Of a stretch of DNA of 32,419 bases, positions 7,758-15,345 are shown one piece after another. The stretch is taken from contig JBHHZM010000021.1 in NCBI GenBank assembly GCA_046758065.1, forward strand, positions 1 to 32,419, read 5' to 3'. Within the stretch, counting starts at the first letter, position 1, and each line of letters begins with the position of its first letter. The stretch comes from JBHHZM01 sp046758065 (lineage in GTDB: Bacteria; Pseudomonadota; Alphaproteobacteria; JAAXGF01). The notes under the pieces were generated by a model. It was given only the letters and a program-made list of their open reading frames with translations, did not search any database and was not told where the DNA came from. The translations under genes and the position numbers were made by a program.

Positions 7758-8906
7758 CTAGGAAAATAGCTTGACGAAGAAGTCAACGACCTTGAGTTGA
7801 ACGAGATCGTTCCAGGTGGCGAAGACCATCAGCGTCACCACCATGGCGATGCCGATGCGAAAGCCATACTCCTGGGCGCGCTCGCCGAGCGGCCGGCCGC
7901 GCACCGCCTCGAAGGCGTAAAACAGCAAATGTCCGCCGTCGAGCATGGGGACGGGAAACAGGTTGATAAGCCCCAGGTTGATCGACAACACCGCCATGAA
8001 CCAAAACACGGTGATCATCCCGTCCTCGGCCACCTGACCAGCTACCTTGGCGATGCGGATCGGCCCGCCGAGATCTTCGCTTCCACGGGTGCCGGCGATC
8101 ATCTGGCCGATCGCCTTGACCGTCGCGGCGGTCAGCTTGAAGGTCTCGCTTGTCGCGACCCAGGTGGCGGTAAGCGGATCGAGCCGGACGAAGATGACTC
8201 CCGTTCGTCCCACCCCGAGCTCGCCGTAACGCTGCACGGTTCCAAATCGGTCGATTTTCTCGATCGCGTGGGGAGTGGCGAGAAGCGAGATTTCTTCGTC
8301 GCCGCGCCGGACGACGATCTTCAGCGGCACGCCTGCACTCTTTCGTACGATCCTCTGAATGTCCTCGAAGCGTTCGATCTTGCGATCGTCGATGCGCAGC
8401 ACGACGTCGCCGGGTTGGATACCGGCCGCCTCAGCCGCGCTGCCGGGCTTGACCATGGTGATGTCGGCCGGAGTGATCCGCTGGCCAACCGTGGCGAAGA
8501 GCCCGGCGAGGATGACAATGGCGAGGACGAAGTTGGCCAAAGGCCCGCCGAAAACGACCGCTGCTCTTTGCCCCAGCCTTTTGTGATGGAAGGAGACGCG
8601 TTTCTCCTCCTCCGACATCTCGCGGATCTCGGCGCCCGGTTGACTGGCGGCGTTAGCGTCGCCGAACATCTTCACATAGCCGCCGAGCGGCAGGGCGCCG
8701 ACCTTCCAACGCGTGCCGTTCTTGCCGTCCCAGCCGAAGAGCTCGGGTCCGAAGCCGATCGAAAAAACATCGACGCGCACATCGTTATAGCGCGCAATGA
8801 GGTAATGCCCCATCTCGTGCACGAAAACGATGACGCTCAGAATGAAGATGAACGAGAAGGCGGCTCTGACGCCGAACTCAGTCCAGATTAGGTTGAGAAA
8901 GTCCAT
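7758..8906 (-). CDS. rseP: Site-2 zinc metalloprotease RseP (MmpA-like)
   Basis: RseP is an inner-membrane protease that cuts transmembrane segments, classically of anti-sigma factors after a first cut outside the membrane. The 382-residue protein has HEMGH at residues 30-34 in the first membrane segment (two zinc His and catalytic Glu), a GGPLANF segment near 120, one PDZ domain at about 145-205, and the third zinc ligand in PMLDGGH (D323). E. coli RseP has two PDZ domains; a single one is common in alphaproteobacteria, such as Caulobacter MmpA (recall). Its substrate is not visible here. It lies between dxr and bamA, its usual place. Confidence 0.96.
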   Translation of the reverse strand: MDFLNLIWTEFGVRAAFSFIFILSVIVFVHEMGHYLIARYNDVRVDVFSIGFGPELFGWDGKNGTRWKVGALPLGGYVKMFGDANAASQPGAEIREMSEEEKRVSFHHKRLGQRAAVVFGGPLANFVLAIVILAGLFATVGQRITPADITMVKPGSAAEAAGIQPGDVVLRIDDRKIERFEDIQRIVRKSAGVPLKIVVRRGDEEISLLATPHAIEKIDRFGTVQRYGELGVGRTGVIFVRLDPLTATWVATSETFKLTAATVKAIGQMIAGTRGSEDLGGPIRIAKVAGQVAEDGMITVFWFMAVLSINLGLINLFPVPMLDGGHLLFYAFEAVRGRPLGERAQEYGFRIGIAMVVTLMVFATWNDLVQLKVVDFFVKLFS

Positions 8907-8932
8907 GGCACCACATGTGGCGTCTTGCGCCT

Positions 8933-10117
8933 TCAGTTCGCTCCAACGAGTTCGGTTGCATGTTCACGGGCTTCGGCGTCGATGGCATGCACGTCGTCGA
9001 GACTCGCAAGAGGGGCGGAGGGCACCCTTTCCAGCGTCCTTGCGACGATGCGCACGATGTCGAGGAAACCGATCTCGCCCGCGAGGAACCCGTGCACGGC
9101 CACCTCATTGGCCGCACTAAGGATTGTAGGTGCCCCCCCGCCGCTTTTCAACGCCTGACGGGCCAGGTGCAGCCCCGGGAAGCGGGATTCGTCGGGCGCC
9201 TCGAAGGTGAGCCGGCCGATTTTGGCCAGATCGAGACGGGGTGCCGGAGCGCTGATCCGTTTCGGCCAACCCAAGGTATAGGCGATCGGTGTCCGCATGT
9301 CCGGCGAGCCGAGCTGCGCGAGCACCGAGCCGTCGACGTAGGCGACCATGCTATGGACCACCGATTGTGGATGGATCACCACCTCGATCCGCTCGGATGG
9401 CAGGGCAAAAAGATGATGGGCCTCGATCAGTTCGAGCCCCTTGTTCATCAGCGTCGCCGAATCGACCGATATCTTGGCGCCCATCTTCCAGTTGGGGTGC
9501 GCTACGGCCTGCGCCGGCGTCACCTCGGCCATCGTCTCGAGATCGTACTCGCGAAACGGCCCGCCCGACGCGGTGAGTATGATGCGCTCTATGGCGTCGC
9601 GGCGCTCGAAGTCGAAAACCTGGAAGATCGCATTGTGCTCCGAATCAACGGGAAGAAGGGTCGCGCCGTTGGCTTGCACCTCGGCCGTCATCATGGCGCC
9701 GGCACAGACCAGCGCTTCCTTGTTGGCGAGCGCGATGATCGCGCCGCGCCGCACCGCCGCGAGCGTCGGGGCGAGACCGGCCGCGCCGACGATCGCCGCC
9801 ATGACCCAGTCGGCGGGGTGGTCGGCGGCCTCGACCAGGGCGTCGGGCCCCGCGGCGACGGCGATCCCTGTGCCGAACAATGCGTCCTTAAGCGCACCGT
9901 AGCGTTCCGGCTCGCCGATCACCGCCAAGCGCGGACGCAGGCGGCGCGCCTGACTCGCCAGCAGCTCGACGTTACGTCTCGCCGTCAGCGCCTCGACCTG
10001 ATAGAGCTCGGGCGCACGCTCTATGAGGTCAATGGTGTTGCACCCCACCGATCCGGTCGAGCCGAGGATGGTGACGCGCCGCGGGGGGCTCGCCGGACTG
10101 CACGCCGTCAACGCCAT
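8933..10117 (-). CDS. dxr: 1-deoxy-D-xylulose 5-phosphate reductoisomerase
   Basis: Dxr makes 2-C-methyl-D-erythritol 4-phosphate from DXP with NADPH, the second step of the MEP isoprenoid pathway and the target of fosmidomycin. The 394-residue protein has the NADPH loop GSTGSVG at 19-25, ANKEALVCAG at 131-140, and metal ligands D158 and E160 (PVDSEHN) and E229 (NKGLE). The serine- and lysine-bearing substrate loop KMGAKISVDSATLMNKG is intact. The start overlaps the cdsA stop by 10 bp. The product feeds isoprenoid precursor supply to UppS, encoded two genes upstream. Confidence 0.97.
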   Translation of the reverse strand: MALTACSPASPPRRVTILGSTGSVGCNTIDLIERAPELYQVEALTARRNVELLASQARRLRPRLAVIGEPERYGALKDALFGTGIAVAAGPDALVEAADHPADWVMAAIVGAAGLAPTLAAVRRGAIIALANKEALVCAGAMMTAEVQANGATLLPVDSEHNAIFQVFDFERRDAIERIILTASGGPFREYDLETMAEVTPAQAVAHPNWKMGAKISVDSATLMNKGLELIEAHHLFALPSERIEVVIHPQSVVHSMVAYVDGSVLAQLGSPDMRTPIAYTLGWPKRISAPAPRLDLAKIGRLTFEAPDESRFPGLHLARQALKSGGGAPTILSAANEVAVHGFLAGEIGFLDIVRIVARTLERVPSAPLASLDDVHAIDAEAREHATELVGAN

Positions 10118-10959
10118 GCGAGCACGCTTTCCCCGCCGAGCAACGCCGTAACCGCCGCCACCGGCGCAACGGCGAGCAGGCCATCCAGGCGATCGAGAAG
10201 CCCCCCATGACCGGGGATGAGACGGCCGCTGTCCTTCTTGTCAAAACGCCTCTTGACTGCTGATTCCCAGAGGTCTCCGGCCTGTGCAACGAGCGCGAGT
10301 CCGGCGCTGAACAGCACCAGCCGGATCGGGTTCGGGAGCCCGAGGAGACCGGCCGCCACGGCGCCGACGACGGCCGCCGAGACGATGCCGCCCGCGAGTC
10401 CCGCCCAGGTCTTTTTCGGGCTGATCCGCGGCGCCAGCTTTGGCCCGCCGATGCCGCGGCCCGCGGCGTAGGCGCCGATATCCGTCGCCCAGACCACCGC
10501 AAACAGCCAGAAAACGGTCTGAAGACCGAGCGCTGGATCGGCGCGTAGCCAAATCATGGCGATGCAGGGCACGGAGACGTAGATGACCCCCGTTACGGCC
10601 CAAAGCCGGCGGATATGCGCGCGCCCGGCAAACGCGGCACCCAGCGCGGCAAGCAGAACCACCGCCACGATGGCGAAATCGGCGCGCCCCAGAGCGATCA
10701 TGACGACCGGCGCCGCGCTCAGCGCCGCAACCGCCGCTCCGACCGCGCTATCGCCGTCGTTGCACAGCCTGTGCCATTCGTAGGCCATCAAGACCGCCGC
10801 CGCGACAACCAGCACATCAAAGGCGATGCCGCCGGCCCAAACGAGGCCCAAGGCCAACGGCGCGAGCACCAGCACCGAAACCAGCCGGGGTACGAGGCCG
10901 GTGAAACCGGTTTCACTCGCTCGAAGCGCCATAGCGTCGCTCGCGCCGATTGAACTCAT
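10108..10959 (-). CDS. cdsA: Phosphatidate cytidylyltransferase
   Basis: CdsA makes CDP-diacylglycerol from phosphatidate and CTP in the inner membrane, the branch point for all phospholipids. The protein is hydrophobic, with several membrane segments. It carries the full CDP-diglyceride synthetase signature at residues 233-259, from SAVKRR through GHGGLLDRLD. The ATG at 10959 is chosen because AAGG stands four bases ahead; it gives 283 residues and a 47-bp overlap with uppS. The in-frame ATG at 10932 (274 residues, 20-bp overlap) is possible but has a weaker upstream site. Confidence 0.94.
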   Translation of the reverse strand: MSSIGASDAMALRASETGFTGLVPRLVSVLVLAPLALGLVWAGGIAFDVLVVAAAVLMAYEWHRLCNDGDSAVGAAVAALSAAPVVMIALGRADFAIVAVVLLAALGAAFAGRAHIRRLWAVTGVIYVSVPCIAMIWLRADPALGLQTVFWLFAVVWATDIGAYAAGRGIGGPKLAPRISPKKTWAGLAGGIVSAAVVGAVAAGLLGLPNPIRLVLFSAGLALVAQAGDLWESAVKRRFDKKDSGRLIPGHGGLLDRLDGLLAVAPVAAVTALLGGESVLAWR

Positions 10960-11647
10960 CGATCGCCTTGTCGAGATGCTCCTTGTCGAAGTCGGGCCAC
11001 AGAACCGGAGAGAAGATGAGCTCGGTATAGGCCGACTGCCAGAGCAGGAAGTTGCTCATACGCTGTTCACCGCTCGTCCGGATCAAGAGGTCGGGGTCGG
11101 GAATGCCCGCGGTATACAGGCGGTCGGCGAAACGTTTCTCGTCGATCGCTTCGGGAGAAAGCCTGCCCGCAGCCACATCTTCGGCCAGGCTCTGCGCCGC
11201 CTCGACGATTTCGTTGCGACTGCCGTAATTGAGGGCGACGACGAACGTGAGCGCTGCGTTGTCGCGGGTCTCGCGCTCGGCCTGCCCGACCAGCGCAATG
11301 ATGTCATCGGGCAGGCGGCTGCGATCCCCGATGAAACGCATGCGCACTCCGGCGCGCGCGAGTTCCTTGAGCTCGCGTCGCAAATAGAGCCGCAGGAGCC
11401 CCATGAGGTCGTCGACCTCGGTCAAGGGACGTTTCCAGTTCTCCGATGAGAAGGCGTAGATGGTGAGATACGATACGCCGATTTCACGGCAATGGGTGAC
11501 GACGTGGCGCACCACCTCGGCGCCCTGCTGGTGCCCGGCGATACGCGGCAGCCCCCTGGCGCTCGCCCAACGCCCGTTGCCGTCCATGATGATCGCGATA
11601 TGGACTGGCAGGGGCGGCTTGGAGCCAATGGATGCGACGGCTTCCAT
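10913..11647 (-). CDS. uppS: Isoprenyl transferase (undecaprenyl diphosphate synthase)
   Basis: UppS is a cis-prenyltransferase that extends farnesyl diphosphate with eight isopentenyl units to C55 undecaprenyl diphosphate, the lipid carrier for peptidoglycan and O-antigen. The 244-residue protein has IIMDGNGRWA with the catalytic aspartate D22, the HQQGAE segment, FSSENWKRP, and the C-terminal block DLLIRTSGEQRMSNFLLWQ. The ATG at 11647 lies four bases after the frr stop. The frame stays open upstream to 11863 but only as shadow of frr. Confidence 0.96.
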   Translation of the reverse strand: MEAVASIGSKPPLPVHIAIIMDGNGRWASARGLPRIAGHQQGAEVVRHVVTHCREIGVSYLTIYAFSSENWKRPLTEVDDLMGLLRLYLRRELKELARAGVRMRFIGDRSRLPDDIIALVGQAERETRDNAALTFVVALNYGSRNEIVEAAQSLAEDVAAGRLSPEAIDEKRFADRLYTAGIPDPDLLIRTSGEQRMSNFLLWQSAYTELIFSPVLWPDFDKEHLDKAIDEFNRRERRYGASSE

Positions 11648-11651
11648 CGCC

Positions 11652-12209
11652 TTAGACCTGCATGATCTCCTGCTGTTTCGTGGCGGCAATGTCGTCGATG
11701 GCCTTGATATGCTCGTCGGTAATCTTCTGTATCTCGTCGCCCCAGAGGCGATGGTCGTCCTGCGACAGGTCGCCCCCCTTCTCCATGCGTTTGAGCTTAT
11801 CCATGCCGTCGCGGCGGACGTTGCGTACGGCAATCCTTGCCTGTTCGGCGTACTTGCCGGCAATTCGGCTCAACTCCTGGCGACGCTCCTCGTTGAGCTC
11901 GGGGATGGGAATCCGAATGAGCTGTCCTTCACTCATCGGGTTAAGGCCGAGCCCGGCATCGCGAATCGCTTTCTCGACCGCCTTGAGCATCGATTTGTCC
12001 CATACCTGCGCCGTCAGCATACGCGGTTCGGGAACGCCGATGGTGGCGACCTGATTGATCGGCATCTGGGTGTCGTAAGCCTGAACCGTCACGGGATCGA
12101 GCAGACTCGCCGACGCGCGACCCGTCCGCAGGCCCGCGAGTTCCTTGCGCAGCACTTCGATCGCTCCGTCCATGCGGCGAATGAGATCGTCCAGATCCGG
12201 ATCAGCCAC
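11652..12209 (-). CDS. frr: Ribosome recycling factor
   Basis: RRF splits the post-termination ribosome together with EF-G. The 185-residue product has exactly the usual family length when started at the GTG at 12209. That start is supported by GGAGGGAG placed seven bases upstream and by its 8-bp overlap with the pyrH stop. Landmarks are LRTGRAS near residue 30, the DPVTVQAY hinge region, and the C-terminal helix with KITDEHIKAID. The order pyrH-frr-uppS is nearly universal in proteobacteria. Confidence 0.96.
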   Translation of the reverse strand: MADPDLDDLIRRMDGAIEVLRKELAGLRTGRASASLLDPVTVQAYDTQMPINQVATIGVPEPRMLTAQVWDKSMLKAVEKAIRDAGLGLNPMSEGQLIRIPIPELNEERRQELSRIAGKYAEQARIAVRNVRRDGMDKLKRMEKGGDLSQDDHRLWGDEIQKITDEHIKAIDDIAATKQQEIMQV

Positions 12210-12990
12210 GGCTCGCTCCCTCCACTGCCCTTGCTGCCGTTGCGGCGTCGTCTCCGGCTTGCAACGACTCTGCGTCGCTGATGATCGTAAATCGCCCGCG
12301 ACCCTGCAATACCGCGGCGAAACCGCCTTCGTCCCAGATCGAACATACGACGATGGGGATGTCGTTCTCGCGCGCCAGCGAGATCGCCGCAGCATCCATC
12401 ACTTTGAGATTTTTCGACAACACGTCGCCGTATGACAGACGCTCGTAACGCACGGCTCCGGGCACCTGCCTCGGATCATCGGAATATACGCCGTCGACCT
12501 GCGTTCCCTTGACGCAAACGTCGCAATTCATCTCGATCGCCCTCAGGGCGGCCGCAGTATCGGTAGTGAAGAACGGGTTTCCGGTGCCGGCGGCAAAGAT
12601 CACCACGCGGCCCTTCTCCATGTGCCGAACGGCGCGCCGGCGGATGTAGGGCTCACATACCGTGTCCATCGAAATGGCGGACTGAATGCGCGTGTGCAAA
12701 CCTATGTTTTCCAGCGCGTTCTGCAGGGAGAGCGCGTTGATGACCGTCGCCAGCATGCCGATGTGGTCGGCCGTCGCCCGCTCCATCCCTTCCGCCGAGC
12801 CCGACACGCCCCGAAAGATATTGCCGCCCCCGACAACGATGCAGAGCTCCACGTCGAGGTCGTGGACCGCATGAATCTCACTGGCGATGCGCTCGACCGT
12901 CACGGGATCGAGACCGTAGGGGCGTTCACCCATCAACGCCTCGCCGGAAATCTTCAGAAGAACACGGCGATAGAGGGCGGATGACGGCAT
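12202..12990 (-). CDS. pyrH: UMP kinase
   Basis: PyrH phosphorylates UMP to UDP. It is a hexameric amino-acid-kinase fold enzyme specific to bacteria. The 262-residue protein has LLKISGEAL with K13, GGGNIFRG at 54-61, and the nucleotide-binding GTGNPFFTTDTAA. It is about 20 residues longer than the E. coli enzyme. The extra part is a low-complexity alanine-rich C-terminal tail after the last beta strand (GRFTIISD). The ATG at 12990 is preferred because an earlier in-frame start (13020) adds residues not seen in the family. UDP is a precursor of the UDP-GlcNAc used by LpxA further along. Confidence 0.96.
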   Translation of the reverse strand: MPSSALYRRVLLKISGEALMGERPYGLDPVTVERIASEIHAVHDLDVELCIVVGGGNIFRGVSGSAEGMERATADHIGMLATVINALSLQNALENIGLHTRIQSAISMDTVCEPYIRRRAVRHMEKGRVVIFAAGTGNPFFTTDTAAALRAIEMNCDVCVKGTQVDGVYSDDPRQVPGAVRYERLSYGDVLSKNLKVMDAAAISLARENDIPIVVCSIWDEGGFAAVLQGRGRFTIISDAESLQAGDDAATAARAVEGASRG

Positions 12991-13107
12991 GACGATCCCA
13001 CGTGTCTCTCGACGGCACACTTTCCCGCTGTCCGGAGGTTTCCCGGGCGCGCGGCGCAGCGAGAATACTACATCGGCTATCCGTTCGCACCCGCCTTTGC
13101 CGGGCGG

Positions 13108-14034
13108 CTAGCCGGCGAGCTGCGAGGCGACCTCGGCGGCGAAGTCCGCCGCTTCCTTTTCGATTCCTTCGCCGAGGGCGAAACGGACGAATCCGGAAAC
13201 CCGGACCGGTGCGCCAGCATCCTTGACCGCTTCGGCCAACGCCTTGGAAACCTTGGTTTTTCCGTCGATGACGAAGGTCTGTTCAAGAAGTACGACCTGT
13301 TCGTAGTATTTGCGCAGTCGGCCCTCGACCATCTTGGCGACCACTTCTTCGGGTTTGCCCGTCGCGCGTGCCTGTTCGCGCAAGACGGAGCGCTCGCGTT
13401 CGAGCGCCGCGGAGTCGACATCGTCGACCGTCAGCGCTTCGGGCCGGGCCGCTGCGACGTGCATGGCAAGCTGCTTGCCCAACGCCGCAAGCTTGTCCGC
13501 ATCGCCCGACGACTCGATCGCAACCAGCACGCCGATACGGCCGAGCCCTGGCGCGATCGCTCCGTGAACGTAACTGGCGACCACGCCTTCACCGACCGAG
13601 AGCGCGGCCGCGCGACGGAGCTGGATATTTTCGCCGATGCTGGCGACGAGTTCGGTCAAGCGTTCGTTTACGGTGGCTTCGCTGCCGGGATAACTCGCCG
13701 ACTTGAGCGCTTCGATGTCGTCGCCGGTATCGAGCGCAACCGTGGCGACGGTATGCACCGCTTCCTGAAAGGCTGCGTTGCGGGCGACGAAGTCGGTCTC
13801 GGCATTAACCTCGACAACCGCCGCCCGGCGCTCGTCGACGGCGACGCCGACCAGGCCGTCGGCGGCGATGCGGCCGGCCTTCTTGGCGGCCGCGGCGAGC
13901 CCCTTCTTGCGCAACCAGTCGACCGCCGCCTCCATCTCTCCAGCGTTCTCGAGCAGGGCCTTCTTGCAGTCCATCATGCCGGCGCCGGTCTTGTCGCGCA
14001 GCGCCTTTACCTGGGCGGCGGAGATCTGAAGCAT
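13108..14034 (-). CDS. tsf: Elongation factor Ts
   Basis: EF-Ts exchanges GDP for GTP on EF-Tu. The 308-residue protein has the N-terminal UBA-like domain with KTGAGMMDCKKAL (about 15-27) and the core TDFVARN (T79 D80 F81 V82), which inserts into EF-Tu. Two core subdomains and a C-terminal segment follow. The length is slightly above the typical 280-305. GAGGT five bases before the ATG at 14034 makes a good ribosome site. It follows rpsB after a 70-bp AT-rich spacer. Confidence 0.97.
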   Translation of the reverse strand: MLQISAAQVKALRDKTGAGMMDCKKALLENAGEMEAAVDWLRKKGLAAAAKKAGRIAADGLVGVAVDERRAAVVEVNAETDFVARNAAFQEAVHTVATVALDTGDDIEALKSASYPGSEATVNERLTELVASIGENIQLRRAAALSVGEGVVASYVHGAIAPGLGRIGVLVAIESSGDADKLAALGKQLAMHVAAARPEALTVDDVDSAALERERSVLREQARATGKPEEVVAKMVEGRLRKYYEQVVLLEQTFVIDGKTKVSKALAEAVKDAGAPVRVSGFVRFALGEGIEKEAADFAAEVASQLAG

Positions 14035-14104
14035 TTTTACCTCATGATTTAAGAAAATGTTCTAGTATATTGTTTAAAATATACATTCACAGAAGCATTC
14101 GCGA
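14035..14104 (-). other. AT-rich rpsB-tsf spacer with hairpin and possible tsf promoter
   Basis: This spacer is about 78% A+T over 14041-14090, in sharp contrast with the GC-rich flanks. It holds a perfect inverted repeat with 7-bp arms (14065-14071 and 14078-14084) and a 6-base loop. On the minus strand it has a TATACT hexamer (14064-14069), a good -10 match, but only a poor -35 (CTGTGA, 17-bp spacer). It may be a weak terminator or processing site lowering tsf relative to rpsB, or a second promoter for tsf. In E. coli a leaky terminator separates these genes (recall). Confidence 0.4.
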
Positions 14105-15151
14105 TCAAGCGGCCGACGTTTTCTTCGTTTCTTCGTCCGCCTTGGCCGTCGGCTCCTCTTCGGCCAAGACCGCCCCGCTTTCCGTCGTCGCCTCGGCGTC
14201 GTCCGCCGGTGGTTCGGCAATCGTCGTCTCGACCGCAGCGGTCTCCGCGGCGTCGCCGGTCTCGGCCTTGGGTGCCTCCACCGCTGGCGCAACCGTTGCT
14301 TCGGCTTCGGTTTCCGAACCGGGCGTCGCTTCTCCGGCGGATGGAACGGCTTCGGCCTTACCTTCATCGGCCGCATCCGCTTCGGCCGTATCCGCTTCGA
14401 CCTCGGGCAAGGTTTCGGAGGGAGTATCCTCGGCAGCGCCGATATCGACGCCCGACGCCTGCATCTCTTCCTGGATGCCGTCGAGAACCGCGTCCGACAT
14501 GAGCTGGCAGTAGAGATTGATGGCGCGGATCGCGTCGTCGTTGCCGGGAATCGGGTAGGTGATCGGCTCGGGGTTCGAGTTGCTGTCGATTATGCCGACA
14601 ATCGGAATGTCCAGCTTGTTCGCTTCGGCGATGGCGATGGCTTCCCGGTTGGTGTCGATGATGAAAAGGACATCCGGAAGCCCGCCCATCTCCTTGATGC
14701 CGCCGAGCGCCCGTTCGAGCTTGTTGCGCTCGCGCGTGATCCGCAGGAGCTCCTTCTTGGTCAGGCCGCTCTCTTCCTCCCCGAGTTGCTCTTCGAGCGC
14801 GCGAAGCCGACGGATCGACACCGAAATCGTCTTCCAGTTGGTCAGCATTCCGCCGAGCCAGCGATGGTTGACGTAGAACTGTCCGCAGCGCTTGGCCGAG
14901 GCGGCGATGGCCTCTCCCGCCTGACGCTTGGTGCCGACGAACAAAACCCGACCGCCGCTGGCGACGGTATCGCGCACCACCTGGAGCGCCCTGTAAAGGA
15001 GCGGCACCGTATGCTGTAGATCGATGATGTGGGCGTCGTTCCGAACGCCGAAGAGATAAGGGGCCATCTTGGGGTTCCAGCGCCGGGTCTGATGGCCGAA
15101 GTGCACGCCGGCCTCGAGAAGCTGGCGCATGGTAAAGGTGGGCATTGCCAT
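14105..15151 (-). CDS. rpsB: 30S ribosomal protein S2 with long acidic C-terminal tail
   Basis: S2 binds the head of the small subunit and is needed for S1 binding. The family core is residues 1-238: MRQLLEAGVHFGHQTRRWNPKM, GTKRQA, VNHRWLGGMLTNWKT, and LPDVLFIIDTNRE. The protein is 348 residues, about 100 longer than E. coli S2. The extra part from residue 239 on is made almost only of A, E, T, D, P, G, S and V, with five lysines and no arginine or aromatic residue. It is in frame, without frameshift signs, and ends at a TGA. The ATG at 15151 follows AAAAGGA by about ten bases. A second ATG two codons on is possible. Confidence 0.96.
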   Translation of the reverse strand: MAMPTFTMRQLLEAGVHFGHQTRRWNPKMAPYLFGVRNDAHIIDLQHTVPLLYRALQVVRDTVASGGRVLFVGTKRQAGEAIAASAKRCGQFYVNHRWLGGMLTNWKTISVSIRRLRALEEQLGEEESGLTKKELLRITRERNKLERALGGIKEMGGLPDVLFIIDTNREAIAIAEANKLDIPIVGIIDSNSNPEPITYPIPGNDDAIRAINLYCQLMSDAVLDGIQEEMQASGVDIGAAEDTPSETLPEVEADTAEADAADEGKAEAVPSAGEATPGSETEAEATVAPAVEAPKAETGDAAETAAVETTIAEPPADDAEATTESGAVLAEEEPTAKADEETKKTSAA

Positions 15152-15277
15152 GGATCACACGTCCTTTTCCGGTTGAGCCGCCGCGGGAGCTGGTCCGACC
15201 AACGGCCGGACACCGGAGCGGCAGAACGGGCTGACCCCCGCCCCACCGGATTCCCGCGTGAGAATTTTGATCGCGTG

Positions 15278-15306
15278 CTTTTAGCTTCTCGCACGTGTCA
15301 TCGCAA
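15278..15306 (-). promoter_or_regulatory. Candidate sigma70-type promoter for rpsB-tsf
   Basis: On the minus strand, TTGCGA (15301-15306) and TAAAAG (15278-15283) are separated by exactly 17 bases; each matches four of six consensus positions. Transcription would start near 15271, leaving a GC-rich leader of about 120 bases that could fold. This is the most convincing promoter between dnaE and rpsB. A weak hairpin with a short T-run just past the dnaE stop (about 15305-15330) may reduce read-through. Confidence 0.45.
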
Positions 15307-15345
15307 GGAAAATCGAGGGGTTGCGCACCCTTCGCCGCCGCCGGA

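Noticed and set aside
12991..13107. Promoter for pyrH in the tsf-pyrH gap
   Set aside because: TAGTAT/TATTCT boxes exist but no acceptable -35 lies at 15-19 bases; read-through from tsf is as likely.
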